64,000 bases of DNA from assembly GCF_014649875.1 (NCBI RefSeq), contig NZ_BMTW01000001.1, forward strand, positions 124,001-188,000, read 5' to 3'. This DNA comes from Streptomyces rubiginosohelvolus. GTDB taxonomy: Bacteria > Actinomycetota > Actinomycetes > Streptomycetales > Streptomycetaceae. The position numbers were made by a program, and so were the translations under genes. Below, one piece after another: positions 42,350-51,241 of this stretch. Position 1 is the stretch's first letter; every line of letters starts with the position of its first letter. The notes under the pieces were generated by a model. It did not search any database, was not told the origin of the DNA, and saw only the letters and a list, made by a program, of their open reading frames with translations.

Positions 42350-43975
42350 ATGGACCTGGTCCTGCGTGACGCGCTCGTCGTCGACGGCACCGGCGAGCCC
42401 TCCTACCGCGCCGATGTGGCCCTCGACGGCGGCCGCATAGCCGAGATCCACCCCGAGGGCTCCCCCGGCCCCCGCCCCACCGCCGCCCGGACCGTGGACG
42501 CGGACGGCCTCGCGCTCGCCCCCGGCTTCATCGACATGCACGCCCACAGCGATCTGGCGCTGCTGCGCGACCCGGACCACAGCGCGAAGGCGGCGCAGGG
42601 CGTCACCCTCGAAGTGCTGGGCCAGGACGGCATGTCGTACGCGCCCGTCGACGACCGTACGCTCGCCGAGGTCCGCCGCTCCATCACCGGCTGGAACGGC
42701 GACGGGAGCGACATCGACTTCGACTGGCGCACGGTCGGCGGCTATCTGGACCGCCTGGACCGGAACTTCGGCGGCCAGGGCATCGCGGTCAACGCCGCCT
42801 ACCTCATCCCGCAGGGCACGGTCCGGATGTACGCGGTCGGCTGGGACGACCGGCCCGCCACCGACGCCGAACTGGCCCGGATGCGGGAGCTGGTGGACCA
42901 GGGCATGCGCGAGGGCGCGGTCGGCATGTCGTCCGGGCTGACCTACACCCCCGGAATGTACGCGGACGACGCCGAACTCACCGAGCTCTGCCGGGTGGTG
43001 GCCCGGCACGGCGGCTACTACTGCCCACACCACCGCAGTTACGGAGCGGGTGCGCTCGCAGCGTACGAGGAGATGGTGCAGCTGACGCACAACGCCGGCT
43101 GCGCCCTCCATCTCGCCCACGCCACCATGAACTTCGGCGTGAACAAGGGCAAGGCGCCCGACCTCCTGGCCCTCCTCGACGGCGCGCTGACCGCCGGGGC
43201 CGACATCTCGCTCGACACCTACCCGTACACCCCCGGCTGCACCACGCTCGTTGCCATGCTGCCGAGTTGGGCGAGCGAGGGCGGACCGGAGTCGGTCCTG
43301 ACCCGGCTCGCGGACCCGGTGAGCGCGGAGAAGATCCGGCACCATCTGGAGGTGCTGGGCTCGGACGGGTGCCACGGGGTGCCGATCGAGTGGGACACCA
43401 TCGAGATCTCCGGCGTGAGCGCACCGCAGCTGGGTGAGTACGTGGGCCGTACGGTCGAGGAGTCGGCCCGGCGCCGGGGCGAGGAGCCCTGGGTGACCGC
43501 GCGGCGGCTGCTCACCGAGGACCGGCTCGGGACGACGATCCTCCAGCATGTGGGCCACGAGGAGAACGTCCAGCAGATCATGCGCCACCCGGTGCACACC
43601 GGCGGCAGCGACGGCATCCTCCAGGGCGACAAGCCGCACCCCCGGGCGTACGGCACGTTCCCGCAGTATCTCGGGCGGTACGCACGGGAGTTGGGGATCC
43701 TCTCGCTGGAGGAGTGCGTCGCCCATCTGACCTCGCGCCCGGCCGCCCGGCTGCGGCTCGCGGACCGGGGCCTGGTGCGCGAGGGCTACCGCGCGGACCT
43801 GGTGCTGTTCGACCCGGAGACGGTGGCGGCGGGCTCCACCTTCGACGAGCCGCGCACGCTGCCGGTGGGCATCCCGCACGTCCTGATCGACGGCCGGTTC
43901 GTCATCGAGGACGGCAAGCGGACGTCGGTGCTGGCGGGCAGGGCGGTCAGGGGAGCCGGGGCGACAGCCGCCTGA
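42350..43975 (+). CDS. N-acyl-D-amino-acid deacylase (D-aminoacylase, amidohydrolase family)
   Basis: 541 residues from ATG 42350 (GAAAGG upstream). Zinc-dependent amidohydrolase that frees D-amino acids from N-acyl forms. Metal ligands are visible: His64 and His66 in FIDMHAHSDLALL, the HHRSYG and LHLAHA histidines, and the C-terminal GGSDGILQGDKPHPRAYGTFP segment with the catalytic Asp. Directly downstream of the D-serine-deaminase-like gene, so the pair can convert N-acyl-D-amino acids to keto acids. A leftover of antibiotic precursors or wall material could be the source. End of the rightward operon. Confidence 0.93.
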   Translation: MDLVLRDALVVDGTGEPSYRADVALDGGRIAEIHPEGSPGPRPTAARTVDADGLALAPGFIDMHAHSDLALLRDPDHSAKAAQGVTLEVLGQDGMSYAPVDDRTLAEVRRSITGWNGDGSDIDFDWRTVGGYLDRLDRNFGGQGIAVNAAYLIPQGTVRMYAVGWDDRPATDAELARMRELVDQGMREGAVGMSSGLTYTPGMYADDAELTELCRVVARHGGYYCPHHRSYGAGALAAYEEMVQLTHNAGCALHLAHATMNFGVNKGKAPDLLALLDGALTAGADISLDTYPYTPGCTTLVAMLPSWASEGGPESVLTRLADPVSAEKIRHHLEVLGSDGCHGVPIEWDTIEISGVSAPQLGEYVGRTVEESARRRGEEPWVTARRLLTEDRLGTTILQHVGHEENVQQIMRHPVHTGGSDGILQGDKPHPRAYGTFPQYLGRYARELGILSLEECVAHLTSRPAARLRLADRGLVREGYRADLVLFDPETVAAGSTFDEPRTLPVGIPHVLIDGRFVIEDGKRTSVLAGRAVRGAGATAA

Positions 43976-44011
43976 GCTCTGGGGTGAGCCGTCCGCCGCC
44001 GCGCGAAGGCG

Positions 44012-44860
44012 CTACGAAGCGTCCGCCGCGCGCTCGGCCGCCCAGGCGAGGTCCTCCTCGGTGGGGGCGTCGTCCTGGGTGAGCGCGCGCCGCCAGTAGC
44101 CGCTGAACTCGACGGCCGCCTTGGGCAGTTCCCGGTCCTCGACCAGGTGGCGGCGCAGCGCCCGTACGGCGGACGCCTCGCCCGCCACCCAGGCCGCGTC
44201 CACCCCGTCGAGGTCCGCTCCGGCGCCCCGTACGGCATCCACCAGCGAGCCGCCCCGGTCGCGGTGCACCCAGCGGACCTCGGCGCCCCCGGCCGCGGGC
44301 GGCAGCTCCCGTTCCTCCGCCGCGCCCGCGACCTCGGCGTACACCACGGCCGAGGTCCCGGCGGGCAACGCCTCCAGCACCGTGGCGATGGCCGGGAGCG
44401 CGGTCTCGTCCCCGGCGAGGAGCATCCGCCGGGCGGCGGGCAGCGGGCGGGCGTAGAGGGAGGACGGGCCGACCATGCCGAGGACGTCGCCCACCCGGGC
44501 GCTCGCACCCCAGCGCGCGGCGGGCCCGCCCTCGCCGTGCAGCACGAAGTCCACGGCCATCACGTTGCGTTCGCGGTCGTACGAGCGGACGGTGAAGCCG
44601 CGCATCCAGGGCCGTTCCGCCTCCGGGACCGCGAGGTACGCCTCGTACCAGCGCATGCCGTACGGGTCGTCGGCGTCCCGCTCCGGCAGCCGGGGCACGG
44701 CCTGTCCGGCGCGCGGCAGGCAGAGCTTCATCTGCTGGTCCGGGCGGTCCTCCAGGAGCCCGGGCAGCTCGTCGGCGGTGAAGCCGATCCTCGCCGTCCC
44801 GGGGGTGACCCGCTCGACGTCCACGACCCGTACGTACGTGACCGGTAGCGCCTGACCCAT
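44012..44860 (-). CDS. Siderophore-interacting protein (FAD-dependent ferric-siderophore reductase)
   Basis: 282 residues. FAD-binding domain with RSYDRE in VRSYDRER (flavin-binding RxYxx pattern), then GGPAARWG and a NAD(P)H-binding C-terminal domain (LLAGDETALPAI, VAGEASAVRALRRHLV). In the family it reduces ferric iron in incoming siderophores. No siderophore cluster adjoins. Divergent from a TetR gene, with twin palindromes between them, so expression is probably TetR-repressed. Start ATG 44860. Confidence 0.9.
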   Translation of the reverse strand: MGQALPVTYVRVVDVERVTPGTARIGFTADELPGLLEDRPDQQMKLCLPRAGQAVPRLPERDADDPYGMRWYEAYLAVPEAERPWMRGFTVRSYDRERNVMAVDFVLHGEGGPAARWGASARVGDVLGMVGPSSLYARPLPAARRMLLAGDETALPAIATVLEALPAGTSAVVYAEVAGAAEERELPPAAGGAEVRWVHRDRGGSLVDAVRGAGADLDGVDAAWVAGEASAVRALRRHLVEDRELPKAAVEFSGYWRRALTQDDAPTEEDLAWAAERAADAS

Positions 44861-44893
44861 CGCGACCCGACCCCTCTCCCGTGGAGCTTGATA

Positions 44894-44942
44894 CCTTACG
44901 GCGTAATGAATTACCCGCCGGACGTTACTTTACGCCGTAAGG
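44894..44942. promoter_or_regulatory. Twin TetR-type operators
   Basis: Two copies of an 11-bp palindrome, TTACGGCGTAA (44896-44906) and TTACGCCGTAA (44930-44940). The 13-bp arms CCTTACGGCGTAA and TTACGCCGTAAGG form a larger dyad 36 bp apart. The right copy overlaps the ribosome site of the TetR gene. Confidence 0.85.
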
Positions 44943-44950
44943 AGTCGCAA

Positions 44951-45766
44951 GTGGTGGTCTTCGCCGGGCAGGGCGACCCGCGCCGTTCCCTCTCCCTCCT
45001 GTGGCGCGCGGACGCCCCGCCGCCGACGCGCGGCGGCCCGGGGCCCAGGCCCCGGCTGAGCGTGGACGCGATCGTGGCGGCGGCCGTGGCGCTCGCGGAC
45101 GAGGAGGGGATGGGGTCCCTGTCGATGCGCGCGGTCGGCGACCGGCTCGGGCGCACGGCGATGGCGCTCTACACCTACGTCCCCGGCAAGAGCGAGCTGC
45201 TGGACCTGATGTACGACGCCGTCCACGCCGAACTCCCCGGCCACGAACCGGACTCGGGTGACTGGCGGGCGGCGCTCACCGCCTGGGCCGGGGAGGTCCT
45301 GGAGTTCTACGTCCGCCACCCCTGGGTGCTCCAGGTCTCGCAGGCGCGGCCGGTGCTGGGTCCGCACGAGTACGCGGGCCTGGACACGCTGGTCACCCTG
45401 CTGCGGGCGACCGGGCTCGAAGCGGGGGTGCTGCGGCGGCTGGTGGGGACCCTGTTCCCGTTCGTCCGGGGCTCGGCGCAGGCGGTGGCCGACGCGAGGC
45501 TGGCCGCCGCGGCGACCGGGAGCTCCGACGAGGAGTGGTGGGCGGCGCGCTCGGCGGCCCTGCTGGAGCTGGTTCCCGACTTCGCGGAGCGCTTCCCGGC
45601 GGTGAGCGGCCTGGAGGCGGAGGGGCCGGCGGAGCCGTATCCGGGCGAAGGGACCGAGGGCGCCGAGCCGGTGCCGTATCCGGAGCGGGAGGCGCGCGAG
45701 ACGTTCCGGGTGGGGCTCGGGGTGCTGCTGGACGGGATCGAGGCGGCGCGCGTCGGCCGGACCTGA
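44951..45766 (+). CDS. TetR-family repressor (TetR_C_1 type)
   Basis: 271 residues from GTG 44951, with AAGGAG (44939-44944) 6 bases upstream; the earlier in-frame ATGs lie inside the operator. The HTH is AIVAAAVALADEEGMGSLSMRAVGDRLGRTAMALYTYV (long TetR_N). A 45-residue Pro-rich tail precedes it. Helical C-terminal ligand domain, final 40 residues acidic. The autoregulatory palindromes and divergent siderophore-reductase gene suggest it represses both. Ligand unknown. Confidence 0.88.
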   Translation: MVVFAGQGDPRRSLSLLWRADAPPPTRGGPGPRPRLSVDAIVAAAVALADEEGMGSLSMRAVGDRLGRTAMALYTYVPGKSELLDLMYDAVHAELPGHEPDSGDWRAALTAWAGEVLEFYVRHPWVLQVSQARPVLGPHEYAGLDTLVTLLRATGLEAGVLRRLVGTLFPFVRGSAQAVADARLAAAATGSSDEEWWAARSAALLELVPDFAERFPAVSGLEAEGPAEPYPGEGTEGAEPVPYPEREARETFRVGLGVLLDGIEAARVGRT

Positions 45767-45807
45767 CCGGGGCCGGGTCCGGCCGACGGGCTTGTGCGAC
45801 GGAGTGA

Positions 45808-46674
45808 CTACGGCTTGGGGAGCCCGCAGCCCTCACGGTTGAGGTCGATCTTGCTGCCGGCCCCGATGCACGGGACCATGTTGTACGTCTGCTGGGCGTA
45901 GTTGATGCCCTCGCGGACGGTGACCTCGCCGTTCTCGTCGACCTCGCACGGGTTGTTGTCCGTGCACTCCTGGCCGCTCTCGTTGCCGGTGTTGTTGACG
46001 GCGACCACCTTGCCGGTGGCGTCGTCGATCACCGGCGAGCCGGACGTACCGCCGATGGTCTGGCACTCGGGGGTGTAGCGGACCGAGTCCTTCCAGGTCC
46101 ACCGGCCCTCCTTGAGCTGGTGGACGAAGCCGTCGATGTCGCAGCTGTAGGTGCGCTTCCAGTAGCCGGAGGCGACCGTGATGGCGGTGCCCGCCGTCGG
46201 GTGGGCGGTCTCCAGCTCCAGCGCCTGGATGCCGTAGCTGTCCTCGATCTGCTGGTAGGTGGAGGTCGTTTCGTAGAGCGAGAGATCGGTGTCGGTCATC
46301 GTGCCGTACGCGATCTTGCTCGCCTTCAGCGTGCCGACGCCGTCGCCCGAGGCGTTGAGCAGGGTGAACGTCCGGGAGGACGGCTGGTCGACGACGACCT
46401 CGCCGGGGCCCGGGAAGCCGGACTCCAGGCAGTGCCCGTTGGAGAGCACGAGGGCGGGGTCGGTGGGGGCGGAGTCGGGCGAACGGACCACGGAGCCCGA
46501 ACAGTTGCTGAGGGCGACGGTCCCGGCGAAGGTCACGGCCTTCGCCTCGGGGTCGGCCTTGGGTGCGGTCTCCTGCGCCTGGGCCTGCTGTGCGGGTTCG
46601 GCTGCGACGACGGGCGCGGCACCGGCTCCCAGGAGCAGGGCAGCAAGAAACGCACCGACGAGAGGCTTGTTCAT
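45808..46674 (-). CDS. Secreted trypsin-like serine protease
   Basis: 288 residues from ATG 46674. Signal peptide ends near VVAAEPA (residue ~25). A Gln/Ala-rich prosegment follows, then a chymotrypsin-fold domain: His81 in SNGHCL, Asp130 in TDTDLSLYE and Ser211 in GGTSGSP. Seven or more cysteines support several disulphides, typical of an extracellular enzyme. Convergent with the TetR gene, no operon. Substrate range cannot be read. Confidence 0.9.
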   Translation of the reverse strand: MNKPLVGAFLAALLLGAGAAPVVAAEPAQQAQAQETAPKADPEAKAVTFAGTVALSNCSGSVVRSPDSAPTDPALVLSNGHCLESGFPGPGEVVVDQPSSRTFTLLNASGDGVGTLKASKIAYGTMTDTDLSLYETTSTYQQIEDSYGIQALELETAHPTAGTAITVASGYWKRTYSCDIDGFVHQLKEGRWTWKDSVRYTPECQTIGGTSGSPVIDDATGKVVAVNNTGNESGQECTDNNPCEVDENGEVTVREGINYAQQTYNMVPCIGAGSKIDLNREGCGLPKP

Positions 46675-46787
46675 GTGGGGGGTACCTCCAGTGATGCCAA
46701 GGGCCGGAGATCTTCCGGCTTTTGACATGCGCATGTTTGCGCAGATGTCAGGCCATCACAAGGGGTCAATTCCGGCCGCGGCTACGG

Positions 46788-47192
46788 CTACCGCTTCCCC
46801 AGCCCCGCCACGGGCTCGGCAGCGGCCTCCGCGCCGGCCCCCTCCGCACCGGACTCCTCCGCCCCCCGGTAGATGTGGTCGCGTCCCCACGCCCCCAGCG
46901 GCTCCAGCGCCGCGTTCAGCGAGAGGCCCAGCGGGGTGAGCGAATACTCCACACGCGGCGGCACCTCGGCGTACACCTCGCGGTGCACGATGCCGTCGTC
47001 CTCCAGCTCCCTGAGATGGGAGCTGAGCACCTTCTCGGTCACCCCGGGCACGGCCCGCCGCAGCTCACCGAAGCGGCAGGTCTTCTCGTTCAGCGCCCAC
47101 AGGATGAGCACCTTCCACTTGCCGCCGATCACATCCATCGCCGCGTCGATCCCGCAGACGAACGCCCCCGGCCTCCGTACGATCCGTGTCAC
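46788..47192 (-). CDS. HxlR-family transcriptional regulator
   Basis: 134 residues if it begins at GTG 47192, with GGAGAGGGG upstream; in-frame GTGs at 47231 and 47243 are alternatives. HxlR winged helix: CGIDAAMDVIGGKWKVLILWALNEKTCRFGELRRAVPGVTEKVLSSHLRELEDDG read in full length 134. Divergent from an imine-reductase-like gene, a common pairing in which the regulator senses thiol-reactive or xenobiotic compounds and controls the reductase. Confidence 0.88.
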   Translation of the reverse strand: MTRIVRRPGAFVCGIDAAMDVIGGKWKVLILWALNEKTCRFGELRRAVPGVTEKVLSSHLRELEDDGIVHREVYAEVPPRVEYSLTPLGLSLNAALEPLGAWGRDHIYRGAEESGAEGAGAEAAAEPVAGLGKR

Positions 47193-47293
47193 CGCCCGTC
47201 CGCCCCTCTCCGCCTGCTCGCTATCCACGAGGTAACCACCCACTCCATAGTGCGTACTTGTTGCCTTCGCAGCCTTCGACCAGCCTAATCGGC

Positions 47294-48112
47294 ATGTCCG
47301 ACAACACCGTTGCTTCCGCCTCGCCCGCCCCTCTCACCCTGCTCGGCCTCGGTTCGATGGGCGCCGCCCTCGCCCGCACCTGGCTCGCCGCCGGGCACCC
47401 CCTGACCATCTGGAACCGCAGCCCCGGCAGAACCGCCGAACTCGCGGCCGCCGGAGCGCGGGTGGCCGCGACGGCGGCCGAGGCGGTCGCCGCGAGCCCG
47501 CTCGTCGTGACCTGCCTGCTGGACGACGCGTCGGTCCGCGCGGCGCTGGCGGAGGCCGACCTCACCGGCAAGGACCTGGTCGACCTCACCACCTCCACCC
47601 CGGCCGAGTCGCGGACCCGCGCGGCCTGGGCGAACGAGCGCGGGGCCCGCTTCCTGGACGGCGGGATCATGGCCGTGCCGCCGATGATCGGGGTTCCGGA
47701 GACCGGGGGATACGTCTTCTACAGCGGCTCCCGCGAGGTCTTCGACGCCCACCGCGCGACGCTGGCCGTGCCCGTCGCCACCCGGTACGTCGGCGCCGAC
47801 CCCGGTTTCGCCGCACTCCACGACGTGGCGCTGCTCAGCGCGATGACCGCCATGTTCGCCGGGGCCCGGCACGCGGCCGCGCTGGTGGCGGACTCCGGGA
47901 TCGACCAGAAGCAGTTCGGCACCCTGGTCGCGGACTGGCTCACGGCGATGGCCCCGGCGACGGCGGCGTACGCGGGCGGGCCCGCGCCCGACGACCCGAC
48001 CAGCGCGGCCGTGGCGGAGGCGGGGGACGCGGCGCTGCTCCGCACGGCCGAGGAGCAGGGTGTCGGCACGGCCCTGCTCCTCGCGTCGGCGGGCGCGATG
48101 AACGGCGTGTGA
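47294..48112 (+). CDS. NAD(P)-dependent oxidoreductase, imine reductase/6PGDH-like
   Basis: 272 residues from ATG 47294. Rossmann fold: LLGLGSMGAALA at residues ~14-25, WNRSPGR phosphate-binding loop, and GGIMAVPPMIG, a signature of imine reductases and beta-hydroxyacid-dehydrogenase-like enzymes. The catalytic Lys position of 6PGDH is not clearly kept. The length is at the short end of the family. Divergent from HxlR regulator gene. Substrate unknown. Confidence 0.87.
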   Translation: MSDNTVASASPAPLTLLGLGSMGAALARTWLAAGHPLTIWNRSPGRTAELAAAGARVAATAAEAVAASPLVVTCLLDDASVRAALAEADLTGKDLVDLTTSTPAESRTRAAWANERGARFLDGGIMAVPPMIGVPETGGYVFYSGSREVFDAHRATLAVPVATRYVGADPGFAALHDVALLSAMTAMFAGARHAAALVADSGIDQKQFGTLVADWLTAMAPATAAYAGGPAPDDPTSAAVAEAGDAALLRTAEEQGVGTALLLASAGAMNGV

Positions 48113-48120
48113 CGCTCCGC

Positions 48121-48152
48121 GTCGCGTGCCGGGCCGGATCGGGGCACGCGAC
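48121..48152. terminator. Bidirectional hairpin between convergent genes
   Basis: Perfect 10-bp stem (48121-48130 with 48143-48152) and 12-base loop, 9 bases past the oxidoreductase stop. Confidence 0.7.
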
Positions 48153-48188
48153 GCCCCGGCACGTCCTTCTGCCTCGCGCCCGTCCAAG

Positions 48189-48518
48189 TCAGGCTTCCGC
48201 CGCCGCGGCCTCCTTGGCGTACGTCACGGCCTGGAGCAGCGTCAGTCCGGGCTCGGCCTGCCGCAGGATCTTGATGGCCTCCACGGAGTCCGCCGGACCC
48301 TGATGCCCGGCGGCGTCGAGCCGCTGGCGCACCCACCGGCCGCGCAGCTCGGCGTCCGGGCGGGCGGCGGATTCCTCGGCCAGCGCGAGAGCATGCTCCA
48401 GTCCGGGGCGCTCGGCGTCCGGGGCGGCCTCCAGCGCACTCCGCAGGGCGGCGACGACATCGGGGGCGTCGCGGACGACGAGGACGGCGAGGGGCTGGGG
48501 CTTCCGGAACAGGCTCAT
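48189..48518 (-). CDS. Small protein with L7/L12 C-terminal-like domain
   Basis: 109 residues from ATG 48518. C-terminal segment SVEAIKILRQAEPGLTLLQAVTYAKEA resembles the helical L7/L12 ribosomal stalk C-terminal domain. The N terminus is a short basic stretch followed by an Ala-rich helix. It is not the ribosomal protein itself. Role unknown. Isolated, convergent with the imine-reductase-like gene. Confidence 0.7.
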   Translation of the reverse strand: MSLFRKPQPLAVLVVRDAPDVVAALRSALEAAPDAERPGLEHALALAEESAARPDAELRGRWVRQRLDAAGHQGPADSVEAIKILRQAEPGLTLLQAVTYAKEAAAAEA

Positions 48519-48707
48519 GATCCACTGCTACCCGGGCCGGCCCGGCTCTCACCGGAGTTGAGCATGATCTGAGCCGCCGGGTCCGGGTGAACGCGTACAT
48601 CAGCGGCCCCGGTCGGCGGCCTCGGTCCAGCGACCGAGGCCCTCCGGTCCCGCACTTCGGTCCGCAGCCGGAGGCATACCCGCGCCCCGGCTGCGTACGT
48701 TCGAGGT

Positions 48708-49520
48708 ATGACACTCGACCTCGACGCCTACTTCGCCCGCATCGGCTGGACCGGGGAGCCCCGCCCCACCTTGGAGGTGCTGCGGTCCCTGCACCGGGCC
48801 CACTTGTCCGGCATCCCGTTCGAGAACCTGGACGCCGTTCTCGGCTCCGCCCCGTCCCTGGCGCTCGACGACCTGGAGGAGAAACTCGTACGCAGCGAGC
48901 GCGGCGGGTACTGCTTCGAGCACGGCACGCTCTTCGCCGCCGTCCTGCGGCAGATCGGCTTCTCCGTGACGCCGGTGACGGCCCGCGTGATGCTGGGCGC
49001 GGCGCCGGGCGACATCCGGCCGCGTTCGCACATGCTGCTGCAAGTGGACGTGGAGGGTGAGCCGCACCCGTATCTGGCGGACGTCGGCTTCGGGGCGACC
49101 GGCGCTCTACTGGAGCCGATCGAGCTGGTCGAGGGCGCCGAGCTGTTCGACGCCCCGCGCCACCACCGGCTCGTCCACATCGCCCACGACGGCCCGCTGC
49201 CGACGTGGGAGCTGCAGGCGGACAAGGGCGGCTCGTGGGAGCCGCAGCACACGTTCACCCTGGAACCGTTCGAGGCGCCGGACTACGAGATGATGAACTG
49301 GCACGTCGCGACGTACCCGAGCTCGCCGTTCCGGCAGGCGGTGTACGCGCAGCGCACCCGGATCGGCTCGCACCTGTCGCTGGCCGGGCTGGACCTGGTG
49401 GAGACCGCCGACGACGGCACGGTGAAGGAGCGGCGGCTGAAGGACGGCGACGAGGCGCTGCGGGTCCTGGCGGACGACTTCGGCATCCGGCTCCCGGAGG
49501 GCACGAGGCTGCCGGAGTGA
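48708..49520 (+). CDS. nat: Arylamine N-acetyltransferase
   Basis: 270 residues from ATG 48708. Transfers acetyl groups from acetyl-CoA to arylamines and hydrazines. Catalytic triad is clear: Cys69 in RGGYCFE, His108 in RSHMLL and Asp125 in YLADVGFG. The family's N-terminal helix and PFENLD segment are present. Related enzymes also act in antibiotic assembly (amide synthases), but no polyketide genes are nearby. Monocistronic. Confidence 0.95.
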   Translation: MTLDLDAYFARIGWTGEPRPTLEVLRSLHRAHLSGIPFENLDAVLGSAPSLALDDLEEKLVRSERGGYCFEHGTLFAAVLRQIGFSVTPVTARVMLGAAPGDIRPRSHMLLQVDVEGEPHPYLADVGFGATGALLEPIELVEGAELFDAPRHHRLVHIAHDGPLPTWELQADKGGSWEPQHTFTLEPFEAPDYEMMNWHVATYPSSPFRQAVYAQRTRIGSHLSLAGLDLVETADDGTVKERRLKDGDEALRVLADDFGIRLPEGTRLPE

Positions 49521-49836
49521 CGGCCTCGGTGGCCGGGGCCGCACCCGCCCCGGAGGCTGAACGGTCCCGCCCGCACGGCCCTCGGCGCCCCGGGCGGGCC
49601 CCGCCCGCACCGCCGCCCGACGGCGGGGCGGCCCCCCGCGTGGCGCATCTCACCCACCCCGGCCGCCCACGCCGCCTTTCCAAGCCGCGACGCCGCCCCG
49701 ACCGGGAGATCCCACGGTCCGGGGCGGCGGCGGGCATGGCGTTGGAAGACGGGGCGGGCCGAGGGCGGCCCCCGGAGGGAGTACGCCGGGAGCAATCCCC
49801 GCGCACCCCGCGAAACGCCGCCGTAAGCTCGCGGAC
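49521..49836. other. Intergenic region between nat and aminotransferase gene
   Basis: 316 bases of strongly GC-rich sequence without credible coding. Contains an imperfect hairpin near 49692-49728 (GCCGCCCCG arm with CGGGGCGGC), a probable nat terminator. Nothing else recognised. Confidence 0.5.
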
Positions 49837-51048
49837 ATGCAGGTCATCCAGTCGACGAAGCTCGCCAACGTCTGTTACGAGATCCGGGGCCCCGTGCTGG
49901 AGGAGGCGATGCGGCTGGAAGCGGCCGGTCAGCGCATCCTCAAGCTGAACACGGGCAACCCGGCCGCGTTCGGGTTCGAGTGCCCGCCGGAGATCCTCGA
50001 AGACATTCTGCGCAACGTCGCGGGCGCGCACGGCTACGGCGACGCGAAGGGCCTGCTGTCCGCGCGCCGCGCGGTGATGCAGCACTACCAGACCAAGGGC
50101 ATCGAGCTCGACGTCGAGGACATCTACCTGGGCAACGGCGTCTCCGAGCTGATCCAGATGTCGATGCAGGCGCTGCTGGACGACGGCGACGAGGTGCTCG
50201 TACCGGCTCCCGACTATCCGCTGTGGACCGCGTCGGTCTCGCTGGCGGGCGGGACGGCCGTGCACTACCGGTGCGACGAGCAGGCCGACTGGATGCCGGA
50301 CCTCGCGGACATCGAGCGGAAGATCACCGACCGCACCAAGGCCCTGGTGATCATCAACCCGAACAACCCGACCGGTGCGGTGTACGACGACGAGATGCTG
50401 CGCGGTCTCACCGAGATCGCCCGCCGGCACAACCTGATCGTCTGCTCCGACGAGATCTACGACCGGATCCTGTACGACGGCGCGACCCACACCCCGACGG
50501 CGGCCCTGGCCCCGGACCTCATGGTGCTGACCTTCAACGGGCTCTCCAAGAACTACCGGGTGGCCGGCTACCGCTCCGGCTGGATGGCCGTCTGCGGCCC
50601 GAAGGCGCACGCCACCTCGTACATCGAGGGGCTGACGATCCTCGCCAACATGCGGCTCTGCGCCAACATGCCCTCGCAGCACGCGGTGGCCACCGCGCTC
50701 GGCGGGCGGCAGTCGATCGAGGACCTGGTGCTGCCGGGCGGCCGGATCCTGGAGCAGCGGAACACGGCGTACGACCTGCTGACCTCGATCCCCGGGGTGA
50801 CCTGCGTGAAGCCGAAGGGGGCGCTGTACCTCTTCCCCCGGCTCGACCCCAAGGTCTACAAGATCAAGGACGACCGGCAGATGGTGCTGGACCTGCTGCG
50901 GGCCGAGAAGATCATGGTCGTGCAGGGCACCGGGTTCAACTGGCCCGAGCCCGACCACTTCCGGATCGTCACGCTGCCGACGGTCGAGGACCTGACCGAC
51001 GCGGTGACCCGGATCGGCAGCTTCCTGGACGGTTACGGACAGCCGTAG
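49837..51048 (+). CDS. PLP-dependent aminotransferase (alanine transaminase AlaA-like)
   Basis: 403 residues from ATG 49837. Fold type I aminotransferase: NPNNPTG at residues 174-180 for substrate and cofactor binding, PLP Lys238 in GLSKNYRVAGYRSGW, and the C-terminal FRIVTLP arginine. Its closest familiar relatives are the AlaA group that interconverts alanine with 2-oxoglutarate and glutamate/pyruvate. Upstream gap is 316 bases. A cytosolic amino acid metabolism enzyme. Confidence 0.92.
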   Translation: MQVIQSTKLANVCYEIRGPVLEEAMRLEAAGQRILKLNTGNPAAFGFECPPEILEDILRNVAGAHGYGDAKGLLSARRAVMQHYQTKGIELDVEDIYLGNGVSELIQMSMQALLDDGDEVLVPAPDYPLWTASVSLAGGTAVHYRCDEQADWMPDLADIERKITDRTKALVIINPNNPTGAVYDDEMLRGLTEIARRHNLIVCSDEIYDRILYDGATHTPTAALAPDLMVLTFNGLSKNYRVAGYRSGWMAVCGPKAHATSYIEGLTILANMRLCANMPSQHAVATALGGRQSIEDLVLPGGRILEQRNTAYDLLTSIPGVTCVKPKGALYLFPRLDPKVYKIKDDRQMVLDLLRAEKIMVVQGTGFNWPEPDHFRIVTLPTVEDLTDAVTRIGSFLDGYGQP

Positions 51049-51241
51049 CCGGGCCGGCGGGCCGGGGGCGGTACGGGCAGCCGCAGCCGGTCGGCGCGCC
51101 GTGCGCGGTCAGGGCGCTGTGGGCGGTCAACGTGCTGTGGGCGGTCACGGACAGCCGTGCACCGATCACACTTCCGGATCGCAGACAACTTTAGACTGGT
51201 TCCAATGTAGGATGGTGGCACGCACCCTCGGGAGGCCATCC

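Noticed and set aside
44888..44950. Earlier in-frame starts for the TetR gene
   Set aside because: They overlap both operators and lack a ribosome site.
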